Source: Phycisphaerales bacterium
Lineage (GTDB): Bacteria > Planctomycetota > Phycisphaerae > Sedimentisphaerales > Anaerobacaceae
Length of the DNA: 64,000 nucleotides
Direction: 5' to 3'
Assembly (NCBI GenBank): GCA_030602885.1
Contig: JAUVYV010000010.1
Coordinates: 24,338-88,337 of the forward strand
Shown here: positions 50,167 through 58,808 of the stretch, in pieces
Numbering within the stretch: position 1 is the first letter of the stretch
Layout: each line of letters starts with the position of its first letter
Program-made: the position numbers and the translations under genes
Notes under the pieces: generated by a model
What the model was told of the DNA's origin: nothing
Databases searched by the model: none
What the model saw: the letters and a program-made list of their open reading frames with translations, nothing else

Positions 50167-51489
50167 TTACAACTTATTAATTGTCAGACCGGTAAAGACT
50201 TTCGGATAAAAGTACGTTGATTTCTGCGGCATTCGTTCGCCCGCATCGGCCACCATTTGTATCTGGCTTATTTTCGGCGGATTCATAAAGAAGGCGGCCT
50301 GCTTTTCATTCCGGTCCACCTTCCGAACGGATTCATCGATGATATTGTCGCCGTCTTTTACGTATTCGATGTTGCTGCCGCCGGCGAGCTGCTCATCGCC
50401 GATTCCCAGAAGTTTTTCAAGGACCAGCTTGTGCAGGACGGCGACGTCGAGCGATCTCCAGGGCCTGCTCATATTGGATGCGGCCGAATCCATCGCCTCT
50501 TTGTTCTTGAGCACGGCTACGTAGAAAATGCCGTTGCCACCGTAAATTCCGAAGGCATTTTTGTCTTTGTGGTGCTCGGCCTTCATTTGTGCAAGCATTT
50601 TCTGTTGGGCATCGTGTTTGGTATCTTCAGAATCGAAGGGGCAGGCGGTAACATCGAAATTTTGGCCAAGTGCATCGACAAATTCAGCGAGGTCAAATTT
50701 GTCGAGATTGGCAACGAGGCGATGTGTAGCGAGGACAATTAATCCTTCGTGGCAGGTATTGCAGAAGGCGAGCATCTGATATTTTGCCGCAGGGTTGTCC
50801 GTCTCCTTCGAGTACATCAGGCCTGTGGTATAACGGTGATGGCCGTCGGCGATGACGCAGCTTTTGTCGCGCATTATTTCGACGATTGTACGGATGTCCT
50901 TTTCGTCGACAACGGCAAAAAGACGGTGCCTTACATCCTGCTCGTCGGCAAAATCGATGAGTGGTTCCCGACCGGCGGCTTTAAGTATGATTGCATCGGC
51001 GATACCTTCGGCGTCTTCGTAGAGCATGAAGACCAGGCCAAACTTTGCGAGCGTAGCCCTTTTGAGATTGAGCCGGTCAATCGTCGGTCCGGTGAGGATT
51101 TGTTCGTGGGGCTTGACGATTTTTCCAAACTCTTCGAGCTTAGCCAGGGCAACGAAGCTGAGACGCTGAAAGTCCACTCCGCTGATTCGAAAATTCTGAA
51201 CGTAAGCGTAAATAGTGTCGGTAGAATCCTGTTTGAGGACGCCTTTCTCGATCCATGTATTCAGGTATTTGGCCGCCCTTGTGTACTGATTGTCGGTGTC
51301 GTTGTCGGAAGCACTCGTCTTGCCTCTTATTATGCGCACGATGTTATATTCGTTCTTTTCGTAGAGCCGCTGCTGCTGTTCGTCGCTTATGACGTCGTAA
51401 GGAGGAGCGATACAACTGCCGACGTCACCGACGGTTTCGGGGTTGAGTCTGAATGCTTTGAATGGTTTAACTTCCATATTCACCTGCAA
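50167..51489 (-). CDS. DUF1015 family protein
   Basis: The 440-residue protein is a full-length DUF1015 member: KPFKAFRLNPETVGDVGSCIAPPYDVISDEQQ at the N-terminus, VLKQDSTDTIYAYVQNF, GPTIDRLNLKRATLAKFGLVFMLY, DGHHRYTTGLMYSKE, and a C-terminal block AAFFMNPPKISQIQMVADAGERMPQKSTYFYPKVFTGLTI. The DGHHRY and MPQKSTYFYPK blocks are the family's most conserved ones. The family is often adjacent to serine-pathway genes and has been proposed to act in that pathway, but direct evidence was not available to me. It is followed 23 bases later by the aminotransferase gene. Confidence 0.88.
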   Translation of the reverse strand: MQVNMEVKPFKAFRLNPETVGDVGSCIAPPYDVISDEQQQRLYEKNEYNIVRIIRGKTSASDNDTDNQYTRAAKYLNTWIEKGVLKQDSTDTIYAYVQNFRISGVDFQRLSFVALAKLEEFGKIVKPHEQILTGPTIDRLNLKRATLAKFGLVFMLYEDAEGIADAIILKAAGREPLIDFADEQDVRHRLFAVVDEKDIRTIVEIMRDKSCVIADGHHRYTTGLMYSKETDNPAAKYQMLAFCNTCHEGLIVLATHRLVANLDKFDLAEFVDALGQNFDVTACPFDSEDTKHDAQQKMLAQMKAEHHKDKNAFGIYGGNGIFYVAVLKNKEAMDSAASNMSRPWRSLDVAVLHKLVLEKLLGIGDEQLAGGSNIEYVKDGDNIIDESVRKVDRNEKQAAFFMNPPKISQIQMVADAGERMPQKSTYFYPKVFTGLTINKL

Positions 51490-51829
51490 TATCCTTTTGT
51501 TATCAAGGCCAAACGCCGATTCCTGTCTTTTACCCAGCCGGTACCACAGTCCGAAAAGAAGCGTGATAATACAAAAAGGAGGGAAGGGTTGTCAACCGGA
51601 TTCATAAAAGGGCAGAGGTTGGGCAGCGAAGGGGCGAGTTCGGCAAGGAAGCAGTTTAGCAAGGGGGTGCGGGCGGATTTGTGCGTGGGGGCCGGGTAGT
51701 GGGAGAAAGAGCATAAAACGCGGTAGAATCAGCTTGCGATTTTTACAGCGAACGTGTTAAATCTGAAAATCTAAACAATTTTGAGGAGATGTAAGAGAGA
51801 CGCAGAGACTGGATTGAGAGGTATTTGTT
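51490..51829. promoter_or_regulatory. Divergent intergenic region between DUF1015 and trxB
   Basis: This 340-base region separates divergent genes. A candidate trxB promoter is TTGCGA at 51734-51739 and TTAAAT at 51757-51762 with a 17-base spacer. The trxB ATG is preceded by GAGAGGTATTTGTT, a reasonable ribosome-binding site. No gene and no conserved RNA structure were recognised. Confidence 0.4.
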
Positions 51830-52825
51830 ATGGCAGAGATTTACGATTGCATAATAATCGGAGCCGGCCCGGCCGGTCTGGGGGCGGGGCTGTACACGGC
51901 TCGTGACCGTTTGCGAACACTGATTGTCGAGAAGTTTATGCCGGGCGGACAAATCAACAACACCGACAGAATAGAGAACTACCCCGGATTCGAGCGAGTC
52001 GGCGGGCCGGAGCTGATTGAAAAGATGCACAACCAGGTCAAGGCATTCGGAGCAGAAGTCAAGACGGGCGGTGAGGTAACGGGGCTTTCCAGGCTGGCCG
52101 ACGGTCATCTGGCGGTTGATTGCGACGAGGACAGATACGTATCTCGAGCGGTGATATTGGCTCCCGGCAGCGACTACCGCAAGCTGGGCGTACCGGGCGA
52201 GGAAGAATTTCGACAGGCAGGTGCGGGGGTGAGCTATTGCGGGACCTGTGACGCACCGTTTTTCAGGGGCAAGGAAGTGGTCAGCATCGGCGGGGGAAAT
52301 ACGGCGATTGAGGAGACACTGCATCTGACGAAGTACGCGAGCAAAGTGACAGTGATACACCGCAGGGATGAGTTTCGGGCAACGAAGGTCCTTCAGGAAG
52401 AGCTGCTTGCAAAGGCCAAAGAGCCGAATTCGAACCTGGTTATCAAGTATAGCACGGTTGCAACAGCCATCGAGGGCAAAGGCAAGGTCCAGTCGGTCAA
52501 GCTCAAAAACGTCAAGACGGACGAAGAAGAAGATTGTCCTTGTGACGGGGTCTTTATATTTATCGGTATGGTCCCCAACACCGCCTTTCTGAAGGGTTTT
52601 GTAGAGCTCACAGAGAATGGGTTTATCAAGTGCGACTGTGCCTATCTGCGGACCAGTGTGCCGGGAGTGTTTGTGGCGGGCGACTGCAGGGTTGGCGCAG
52701 CGATGCAATTAGTCACTGCTGTCGGCGACGGAGTAAATGCCGCGATGATGCTCAAGCAGTATTTCAGAGACCCTAACTGGTGGAATGAGCCGGTTGGGGA
52801 CATTCTCGGCCCGGGCGGATGGTAG
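51830..52825 (+). CDS. trxB: Thioredoxin-disulfide reductase
   Basis: This NADPH-dependent FAD enzyme keeps thioredoxin reduced. The FAD-binding start is CIIIGAGPAGLGAGLYTARD and the redox pair is Cys137-Cys140 in SYCGTCDAPFFRGKEV (the common form is C-A-T-C-D). The NADPH site is VVSIGGGNTAIEETLHL followed by VIHRRDEFRA, and the closing FAD motif is GVFVAGDCRVGAAMQLVTAVGDG. The 331 residues match low-molecular-weight bacterial TrxR. It converges with a thioredoxin gene, so both partners are here. Confidence 0.96.
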   Translation: MAEIYDCIIIGAGPAGLGAGLYTARDRLRTLIVEKFMPGGQINNTDRIENYPGFERVGGPELIEKMHNQVKAFGAEVKTGGEVTGLSRLADGHLAVDCDEDRYVSRAVILAPGSDYRKLGVPGEEEFRQAGAGVSYCGTCDAPFFRGKEVVSIGGGNTAIEETLHLTKYASKVTVIHRRDEFRATKVLQEELLAKAKEPNSNLVIKYSTVATAIEGKGKVQSVKLKNVKTDEEEDCPCDGVFIFIGMVPNTAFLKGFVELTENGFIKCDCAYLRTSVPGVFVAGDCRVGAAMQLVTAVGDGVNAAMMLKQYFRDPNWWNEPVGDILGPGGW

Positions 52826-52873
52826 ATTCGCTCGGCGCAAGGGCGGGTCTGATGATGATTTCAGGCCCCATGC

Positions 52874-53200
52874 TCAGAGCACCTCATCAATCGCAGCAAC
52901 GAGGTTTTTCTTGCTTGTCAGGCCGACCCACTTTTTATGCACCTGCCCATCCTTGAACAGAATAATGGTCGGTATCGCGCTTATGCCGAACTCCATAGCG
53001 CTGTCGCGGGCCTCGTCGGTATTGAGCTTGCCTATCTTGGCCTTGCCTGCGTATTCCTTGGCGACCTCCTCTGTGATTGGGGCCATCATTAAGCAGGGGG
53101 CGCACCAGGGCGCCCAGAAATCCACGAGCACGGGCATATCGGAACTGTGGATAACCTCATCGAAATCGGCGTCTGTTAGCTCAATTACATCACCAGCCAT
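52874..53200 (-). CDS. trxA: Thioredoxin
   Basis: The 108-residue protein is a classical thioredoxin. The active site is Cys33-Cys36 in FWAPWCAPCLMMAP (WCAPC in place of the commoner WCGPC), the cis-Pro lies in SAIPTIILFKDG, and the rest of the fold follows (KIGKLNTDEARD, KKNLVAAIDEVL). The frame extends to 53266, but the ATG at 53200 is chosen because AAAGGA lies eight bases before it and the added 22 residues are not thioredoxin-like. It is the natural substrate of the converging trxB product. Confidence 0.94.
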   Translation of the reverse strand: MAGDVIELTDADFDEVIHSSDMPVLVDFWAPWCAPCLMMAPITEEVAKEYAGKAKIGKLNTDEARDSAMEFGISAIPTIILFKDGQVHKKWVGLTSKKNLVAAIDEVL

Positions 53201-53280
53201 TGTTTGGTCCTTTCCAGTTCTGCGCAAATCAGCAGCTATTCTATGTGTGTATGCGCAGAGTGTCAAACAATAATTTGTTT

Positions 53281-54207
53281 TTACTGGGTGCCGTTGCCGG
53301 CTGGCTCGCTGTTTTCTTTTTGGAGATGCTCAACTGAAGCGGCACTTTTACCGTCAGGCGGTATTTCAGCAATAGGAATAGGGGGCTTTGGTTTCTGCTG
53401 TGTCTGCTCCGATTCCTGGGCTTGCGTTTCTGTCTCGGAGGCAAAGATAGCCTTCTGTACGGCCTGCTCTGCGGGTTCATCGGTCATGGCCCGCAGATAA
53501 ATTGTGCCGGCCGCATCGGGCTGTTCGGCACAGACCAGACCGTCGCGAATCAATTCAAGCAGTGCCAAAAACAGTCCTATGAGGACGAGACGATTGGCCC
53601 GGGACTCAAAGATGCGTTCAAAGCTCATCGCACCTTCGGTTTGCAGGCGGTGCAGAATCTCTATTTGATAGAGGTCGATTGGTGTATCGTCGGTTATATG
53701 GCTGATATCAAACTTGGCGCCGGTGGCCTCCATGATGGAATCAAAGGCCTCAAGCAGGTCCCAGACGCTCACCTGCTCCATGTCCACCTGTGGCTCAGCG
53801 GTCGGTTTTAGCTGCTCGATAACGGTATCAGGCCTGCCGAAACGCTCTTTATGCTCGTCGGCTGCGGAACCCAGAAGGTTTGCGGCGTCCTTGAACTTCT
53901 TGTATTCGAGGAGCTGACGAATAAGCTCGGCTCGCGGGTCGCCGAGGTCTTCGGCATCAAGCTCATCCGGTTGCGCTTTTGGCAGCAGCATTGCGGATTT
54001 TATGTGCATCAGCGTAGCCGCCATGACGAGGAAATCCCCGGCCAGGTCAATATCGAGTTTCTTCAGCAGCTCTATGTATCGGATATACTGGTCGGTTATT
54101 TTGGCAAGGGGTATATCGTAGATGTCCACCTCTTCCTTGCGGACTAAGTACAAAAGTAAATCGAGCGGTCCTGCGAAGATGTCGAGATTTACACGATAAT
54201 CAGCCAA
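53281..54207 (-). CDS. scpA: Segregation and condensation protein A
   Basis: ScpA is the kleisin subunit that bridges SMC heads with ScpB in the bacterial condensin. The N-terminal block FAGPLDLLLYLVRKEEVDIYDIPLAKITDQYIRYIE and DLAGDFLVMAATLMHIKSAMLLPK are the family hallmark. A central variable linker follows, and the C-terminal winged helix (MSFERIFESRANRLVLIGLFLALLELIRDGLVCAEQ) is intact. A Gln/Pro-rich tail of about 60 residues follows, beyond the normal end. No scpB or smc gene is seen in the window. It directly follows a DUF2007 gene, which ends at the base before it. Confidence 0.94.
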   Translation of the reverse strand: MADYRVNLDIFAGPLDLLLYLVRKEEVDIYDIPLAKITDQYIRYIELLKKLDIDLAGDFLVMAATLMHIKSAMLLPKAQPDELDAEDLGDPRAELIRQLLEYKKFKDAANLLGSAADEHKERFGRPDTVIEQLKPTAEPQVDMEQVSVWDLLEAFDSIMEATGAKFDISHITDDTPIDLYQIEILHRLQTEGAMSFERIFESRANRLVLIGLFLALLELIRDGLVCAEQPDAAGTIYLRAMTDEPAEQAVQKAIFASETETQAQESEQTQQKPKPPIPIAEIPPDGKSAASVEHLQKENSEPAGNGTQ

Positions 54208-54435
54208 TTACTGCTCCTGCTCGGTTTTTGATTCGAGAATTTCGCGGGCTTCTTCGGCTTTGCATTCGATGACCTGCAATCGAATCGGCCCGACGGCAGG
54301 TACGCCGGCAAAAGGATTCAAGGCCCCGCTGCCCGCCAATATCGAGTTTATCCCGAAGTCCGCAAGCAACTGTTTTGCCAAATCGGCCTCGACAGAATCT
54401 TCGAACTTGGCAATCGTAACCAATTTATCAGGCAT
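54208..54435 (-). CDS. DUF2007 family small protein
   Basis: The 75-residue protein starts KLVTIAKFEDSVEADLAKQLLADFGINSILAG and has the DUF2007 pattern (also called putative signal-transducing protein), including a strand IRLQVIECKAEEAREILE. Family function is unknown; small copies often sit beside division or aminoacyl-tRNA synthetase genes. It is separated from trpS by two bases and from scpA by none, so the three are probably one transcript. Confidence 0.85.
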   Translation of the reverse strand: MPDKLVTIAKFEDSVEADLAKQLLADFGINSILAGSGALNPFAGVPAVGPIRLQVIECKAEEAREILESKTEQEQ

Positions 54436-54437
54436 AG

Positions 54438-55409
54438 TTAAATTCCAAGTCCCATCGCCTTGCGGGCCAGAGTGAGAGTTTCTGCGGCTACGGCCTTCGC
54501 TCTCCGGGCCCCGTTGGCCAGCATTTCTCTGACATAGTCCAAATCGTTCTCAAGCTCGGTTCTCTTCCGGCGGAACGGTTTGAAGAATTCGATGATAAGC
54601 TCAGCCAGCCGTTTTTTCGCCTCGCCGTAGCCCATACCACCGCTGCGGTACCTCTCTTGCCACTGAGCCAGCTCTTCGGGCGGGGCAACGAGCTTCAAAA
54701 GGGCAAAAACGCTGCACTTGTCCGGTTCCTTAGCGTCTTCAACAGGGGTCGAATCCGTGACAATCTTCATCACTTTCTTCTTGATGCCGTCCTCCGGCTC
54801 AAACATCTCGATTGTGTTGCCGTAACTCTTGCTCATTTTCCGGCCGTCAATACCGGGCACGACAGCGACGGACTCGATGATGTAGTCTTGGGGGATAGTA
54901 AAGACCTCGCCGTAGGCACTGTTGAATCGCATGGCGATATCGCGGGTGACCTCAATATGCTGTTTCTGGTCGGCCCCCACCGGTACGATGTCGCTGTGAA
55001 AGGCCAGGATGTCAGCCGCCTGCAGAACAGGATAGGCAAACAGGCCGTGATTGGGACTTGCACCCTGGGCGACCTTGTCCTTGTAACTCGTGCATCTCTG
55101 CAGAAGACCCATAGGGGTTATGCAGGAAAGCAGCCAGGTCAGCTCTGTGACCTCGCAAACGTCCGACTGGCGCCAGAAAACGGTCTTTTCGGTGTCGAGT
55201 CCAAGGGCGATATAGTCCATAGCAACATCGAGACTGTGTTTGGCCACCTCCTGCGGTGAGGGGTTGCTGGTAAGGGCGTGGTAGTCGGCTATAAAAAAGA
55301 AGCAGTCGTTTCCCTGCTGCAGCTCAATGTGCTGGCGCATCGCGCCGAAGTAGTTGCCGATGTGAAGCCGCCCCGACGGCTGTATTCCGGAAAGAACTCT
55401 CAAAACCAT
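54438..55409 (-). CDS. trpS: Tryptophanyl-tRNA synthetase
   Basis: TrpS charges tRNA-Trp. The class I signatures are SGRLHIGNYFGAM (HIGH-like HIGN) and GRKMSKSYGN (KMSKS) near residue 193, and the bacterial core blocks RLDYHALTS-type (ADYHALTSNPSPQEVAKH), TFWRQSD, TWLLSCITPMGLLQRCTSYKDK and PVLQAADILAFHSDIVPVGADQKQH are present. The frame extends upstream to 55613, but the added 68 residues are not TrpS-like and the ATG at 55409 is preceded by AAGGAGA, so it is preferred (323 residues). Confidence 0.95.
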   Translation of the reverse strand: MVLRVLSGIQPSGRLHIGNYFGAMRQHIELQQGNDCFFFIADYHALTSNPSPQEVAKHSLDVAMDYIALGLDTEKTVFWRQSDVCEVTELTWLLSCITPMGLLQRCTSYKDKVAQGASPNHGLFAYPVLQAADILAFHSDIVPVGADQKQHIEVTRDIAMRFNSAYGEVFTIPQDYIIESVAVVPGIDGRKMSKSYGNTIEMFEPEDGIKKKVMKIVTDSTPVEDAKEPDKCSVFALLKLVAPPEELAQWQERYRSGGMGYGEAKKRLAELIIEFFKPFRRKRTELENDLDYVREMLANGARRAKAVAAETLTLARKAMGLGI

Positions 55410-55730
55410 TCTCCTTACAGAAAAAGACCATAGATACCAGACAAGCTCCGTTTCAGGGTACGGTTGTCGGGGCACAATGTCAAGAGTTTTGCGCTTGCGG
55501 GGCGGAAGTGACGAGTCGGACGAGGGTGTTTTGCCGGCAGGCTTTTCAAGGGCACCCGGGGCGACAGGCGGGAGAAAAAACTCCTGCCCCAGCCGGTGCA
55601 TCAGCTTAACCAAAGGCCCACGCCTCTATACACATAGACTGCCCACGCAGAAAACCCTTGCCGCGGAAGAGTCCTCCATCATGGAGTCTCAATCCATTTT
55701 CCACAACAGGCCGTCACGTTCAGCAGACAG
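55410..55730. other. Spacer upstream of trpS, no gene seen
   Basis: This 321-base gap between trpS and the basic-protein gene has no convincing gene. An open frame continues from trpS through most of it without a good start. A small hairpin, CTCCA-TCA-TGGAG (55674-55686), is the only structure noted, about 45 bases after the basic-protein gene. Confidence 0.4.
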
Positions 55731-55991
55731 CTACAGCCTGCCGATGGACCTGAGGTAGCTCCTCGATTTCTTGAGTCCCATTCTTGACGCTTTTTTCTTC
55801 ACGGCGTCGGTCTTGCGCCTGAGCTTTTTGGCTATCCCGGAAGTGGGATTGCTCGGGAACAGCTTCTTAAGCAGATTGATGTCTTTTGTTGACCATGCTC
55901 CCCTGGGTGTTCTTTTCCTTACAGCTTTCTTCTTCGTCGATCTCTTCTTCGCTGCCTTTTTCTTCTTTGCCGCTTTCTTTCTCTTTGCCAT
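55731..55991 (-). CDS. Lysine-rich histone-H1-like protein with SANT/Myb-like segment
   Basis: The 86-residue protein has an N-terminal tail of Lys, Ala and Arg repeats (AKRKKAAKKKKAAKKRSTKKK, residues 2-22) like the tail of histone H1 or bacterial HU-fusion proteins. A compact segment follows at 32-72 (RGAWSTKDINLLKKLFPSNP, then SGIAKKLRRKTDAVKKKASRMG) with the W-x-x-x-(D/E)-x-x-L-L-K-x-L-F pattern of SANT/Myb-like helices and a second helix ending with basic residues. It is a probable DNA-binding protein. Start ATG at 55991 is preferred, with AAAGGAAACACAAA before it; a longer frame starts at 56039. Confidence 0.82.
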   Translation of the reverse strand: MAKRKKAAKKKKAAKKRSTKKKAVRKRTPRGAWSTKDINLLKKLFPSNPTSGIAKKLRRKTDAVKKKASRMGLKKSRSYLRSIGRL

Positions 55992-56225
55992 TTTGTGTTT
56001 CCTTTCACTAAAAGGTGTTTGGCAAAACCCGTCCGGCATGTAGTGGTGACGACACTACCTCGAAGACAATTTATAGCGGGGTTGTCACAGTGTCAAGACT
56101 TTTTGGAAATTTTTTAGCCCGTAAAACAGGCCCAGGCAGTCCCCTTGCGGCCGGCAGAGACCCGAAAAGGTTCGCTATAGTTGAGCTTTACAATACGAAC
56201 CTTTTAGTTATATTTGATTCCTGGC

Positions 56226-58028
56226 ATGGAAGAGACAAGGGAAAACTCGGTCGGTATCGTTCGGACACGGACGATTCGCGTCGTCGAGCCGGAGCAGCCG
56301 CTGGAGCTTGCCTGCGGCAAGGCGCTTGGCCCGATAGACGTGGCGTACGAAACGTATGGGCAGATGGATGATTCGGGTGACAATGTCATCCTTATATGCC
56401 ATGCTCTGAGCGGTAATGCCCATGTTGCCGGATACAACAGGCCCGAGGACAAGAAACCGGGCTGGTGGGACAATATGGTCGGGCCGGGCAAAGGCATCGA
56501 CACGAACAAATATTTTGTCATCTGCTCGAATTTTTTGGGCGGCTGCGGCGGAACAACGGGACCGTCGTCGGTCAATCCAAAGACAGGCAAGGCGTACGGC
56601 CCGGAGTTTCCTATCATAACTATCAGCGACATGGTCAGGGTCCAGAAGCTGCTGCTTGACAAGCTCGGCATAAAAAAGCTGCTGGCGGTAATTGGCGGTT
56701 CCATCGGAGGTATGCAGGTCCTTCAGTGGGCGATTGAATACCCGGAGTTTGCCGGAGTTGTGATTCCGGCCGCTACAACCAGCCATCTTGGCGCTCAGTC
56801 CATAGCTTTTGATGCGGTCGGTAGAAACGCCATACTGGCCGATCCGAATTTCGCAGACGGGCAGTACCACGGGGGCAAAGGGCCCGACAAGGGGCTCGGT
56901 ATTGCGCGAATGATCGGGCATATAACATATCTGTCGGAAGCGGGCATGCGCGAGAAGTTCGGAAGGAAGCTACGAAGTCCGGGCGACTACCGGTACGATT
57001 TTGATTCGGAATTTGCCGTGGAGACATACCTGGACTACCAGGGACAGAGCTTCGTCGAAAGGTTTGATGCCAACAGCTATCTTTATATCACCAGGGCGGC
57101 CGACTATTTCGACCTGCAGAAGGACTACGGCTCACTGGCCAAGGCCCTTGCGAATACGAAGAGCAGATTCCTGGTTGTCAGTTTTACGAGTGACTGGTTG
57201 TTTACACCGGCACAATCAAAGCAAATAGTCGATGCGCTGGCCGCGGCCAGAAAGGACGTCAGCTACTGCAATATCAACTCGCCCTACGGCCACGACGCAT
57301 TCCTGTTAGAGCCGGAGACGCTCGGCAGCTTTATCTGCTGCTTTTTGAAGGCGACGTGTGACCCCGGCGGAAAAAAACAGCCGTGCTCGTGCTATGCCGG
57401 AATCGGGCGTTCGTTCAGCCGGCTCGAGCAGGCGCATCGGGCGCGAGTTGACTACGAGCTGATAGAGTCTCTCATAGAGCTCAACAGCACGGTTCTCGAC
57501 GTGGGCTGCGGGGACGGCGAGCTGCTTGCAAATCTTATAAGGGACAAGGGTATAAGAGGCGAGGGAATTGAGCTGAAACAGGAGCTTGTGCTTGATTGCG
57601 TCTGCCGCGGGCTGCCCATAATCCAGCAGGACATTGAAGAGGGTCTGGCCCACTACGCCGACAAGAGCTTCCGTTACGTCATACTTTCACAGACACTGCA
57701 AACCGTGAAAAACCCCGAGAAGGTTTTCGCCGAGCTGTTGCGCGTGGGCAGGAAGGTGATTGTGAGCTTTCCCAACTTTGCACACTGGCGGTGCAGACTT
57801 CAGCTCCTGCTGTCCGGCAAGGCGCCGGTGACAAAACAACTGCCCTTTGAGTGGCACAGCTCGCCAAACATTCACTGTTTGTCACTCAGGGATTTTGACG
57901 GATTCTGTGATAAACTCGGGGTAAGAATAGAAAAGAGGATACCGTTGGGCAAGACGCGTGCAAACCCCGTGAAATTTGCACCGAACCTTTTCGCCGAACA
58001 GGTCGTTTACGTTACAAGCAAGGGCTGA
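56226..58028 (+). CDS. metX: Homoserine O-acetyltransferase fused to methionine biosynthesis protein MetW (MetX-MetW)
   Basis: The first unit (about 1-380) is MetX, which acetylates homoserine to start methionine synthesis: ICHALSGNAHVAGY, NFLGGCGGTTGPSS, nucleophile Ser159 in VIGGSIGGMQVLQWA, and the Asp/His partners in SDWLFTPAQS and GHDAFLLE. The second unit (about 395-600) is MetW, a SAM-methyltransferase-like protein (NSTVLDVGCGDGELLANLI, YVILSQTLQTVKNPEKV) that in other bacteria is a separate gene next to metX and is needed for full MetX activity. No stop separates them. The ATG at 56226 is chosen over a TTG at 56214, though neither has a good ribosome-binding site. Confidence 0.93.
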   Translation: MEETRENSVGIVRTRTIRVVEPEQPLELACGKALGPIDVAYETYGQMDDSGDNVILICHALSGNAHVAGYNRPEDKKPGWWDNMVGPGKGIDTNKYFVICSNFLGGCGGTTGPSSVNPKTGKAYGPEFPIITISDMVRVQKLLLDKLGIKKLLAVIGGSIGGMQVLQWAIEYPEFAGVVIPAATTSHLGAQSIAFDAVGRNAILADPNFADGQYHGGKGPDKGLGIARMIGHITYLSEAGMREKFGRKLRSPGDYRYDFDSEFAVETYLDYQGQSFVERFDANSYLYITRAADYFDLQKDYGSLAKALANTKSRFLVVSFTSDWLFTPAQSKQIVDALAAARKDVSYCNINSPYGHDAFLLEPETLGSFICCFLKATCDPGGKKQPCSCYAGIGRSFSRLEQAHRARVDYELIESLIELNSTVLDVGCGDGELLANLIRDKGIRGEGIELKQELVLDCVCRGLPIIQQDIEEGLAHYADKSFRYVILSQTLQTVKNPEKVFAELLRVGRKVIVSFPNFAHWRCRLQLLLSGKAPVTKQLPFEWHSSPNIHCLSLRDFDGFCDKLGVRIEKRIPLGKTRANPVKFAPNLFAEQVVYVTSKG

Positions 58029-58067
58029 GAACCGGGTTTTGCGGGCCACGTTGCCGGGAGCACAATA

Positions 58068-58481
58068 ATGGAACAGGTAGAGCGTATAGGTGTGTCGGTT
58101 GACAAGAATTTGCTCGGTGCGTTTGACGAGCTCATAACGAAACAGGGCTACCAAAACCGTTCTGAGGCAATTCGCGATCTTATACGCAAACAACTTAGCG
58201 AGCAGTGCCTTGGTAATCTGAAAGCGAAGGCAGTCGCGGCTGTCCACTTGGTTTACGACCATCATTCGACAAAGCTGATGGAAAAGCTCACCGCGCTGCA
58301 GCACTCACATCTGCTCAGGACGATATGCACTATGCATATCCACCTCGATGCTCACGATTGCCTGGAGATAATCGTGCTGAAGGGGACGGTAGGTGAAATC
58401 AACAAAATGGCCGAAAAGATGCTTAGCCAAAAGGGAGTCAAGCTCGGCAATGTGAACTTCGTGTGCGCCCCAGGCCCTTAA
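58068..58481 (+). CDS. nikR: Nickel-responsive transcriptional regulator NikR
   Basis: The 137-residue protein has the NikR layout: an N-terminal ribbon-helix-helix (ERIGVSVDKNLLGAFDELI, then NRSEAIRDLIRKQLSE) and a C-terminal ACT-like tetramerisation domain. The high-affinity Ni ligands are preserved with exact spacing: His79, His90, His92 and Cys98 (HSHLLRTICTMHIHLDAHDC). Its targets are usually nickel uptake genes, but none is seen in the window. It lies 39 bases after the MetX-MetW gene, so it may be co-transcribed with it. Confidence 0.95.
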   Translation: MEQVERIGVSVDKNLLGAFDELITKQGYQNRSEAIRDLIRKQLSEQCLGNLKAKAVAAVHLVYDHHSTKLMEKLTALQHSHLLRTICTMHIHLDAHDCLEIIVLKGTVGEINKMAEKMLSQKGVKLGNVNFVCAPGP

Positions 58482-58808
58482 AGGTTGCTCGGGTAAATCG
58501 AGCTCGGGCGCAAACCTAAGGCAGCATAGGAAATGAAGCGACGACCTGGGCCATCCTGTTGACGTTTGAGTTGATCCATTCCATAGTGACAGCTTCTGTA
58601 GTGGGTGCAATTTTCGTGCTGCCTGCACCTGCGCTGCTCGAGCTGCTCCTGTCATACCTCTCGATTATTCCCAGACTCTCCGGCTGGAAGCTGCTGGCAT
58701 TACCGCAGCCCACCGAATCGAATACCCGGGCACCGGGCGTGAAAGAAAGGCCGTCCCCCCGTTGGGGGACGGCCTTTGGTTATGTGGACTATGAAATGTT
58801 GGGGGCGA
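58482..58808. other. Spacer between nikR and the large secreted-protein gene
   Basis: The 327-base gap between converging genes holds the terminator at 58746-58777. Overlapping small frames exist on both strands (for example minus strand 58516-58713, beginning with GTG), but neither has a ribosome-binding site or a recognisable pattern, so no gene is called. Confidence 0.4.
58746..58777. terminator. Strong bidirectional Rho-independent terminator
   Basis: A perfect 14-base stem, AAAGGCCGTCCCCC at 58746-58759 and GGGGGACGGCCTTT at 58764-58777 with loop CGTT, ends in T-rich or A-rich flanks on both sides. It sits between the converging nikR and large secreted-protein genes and should end both transcripts. 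Confidence 0.85.

Noticed and set aside
53201..53266. Twenty-two-residue extension of thioredoxin
   Set aside because: The ATG at 53200 follows a good ribosome-binding site and gives a standard 108-residue protein.
55410..55613. Sixty-eight-residue N-terminal extension of TrpS
   Set aside because: It is not synthetase-like, and the ATG at 55409 has a ribosome-binding site and the normal family start.
55992..56225. SAM riboswitch upstream of MetX-MetW
   Set aside because: No SAM-I-type or SAM-II-type conserved core was recognised in this 234-base region.
58516..58713. Minus-strand small ORF near nikR
   Set aside because: It starts with GTG, has no ribosome-binding site, and an equally open plus-strand frame overlaps it.
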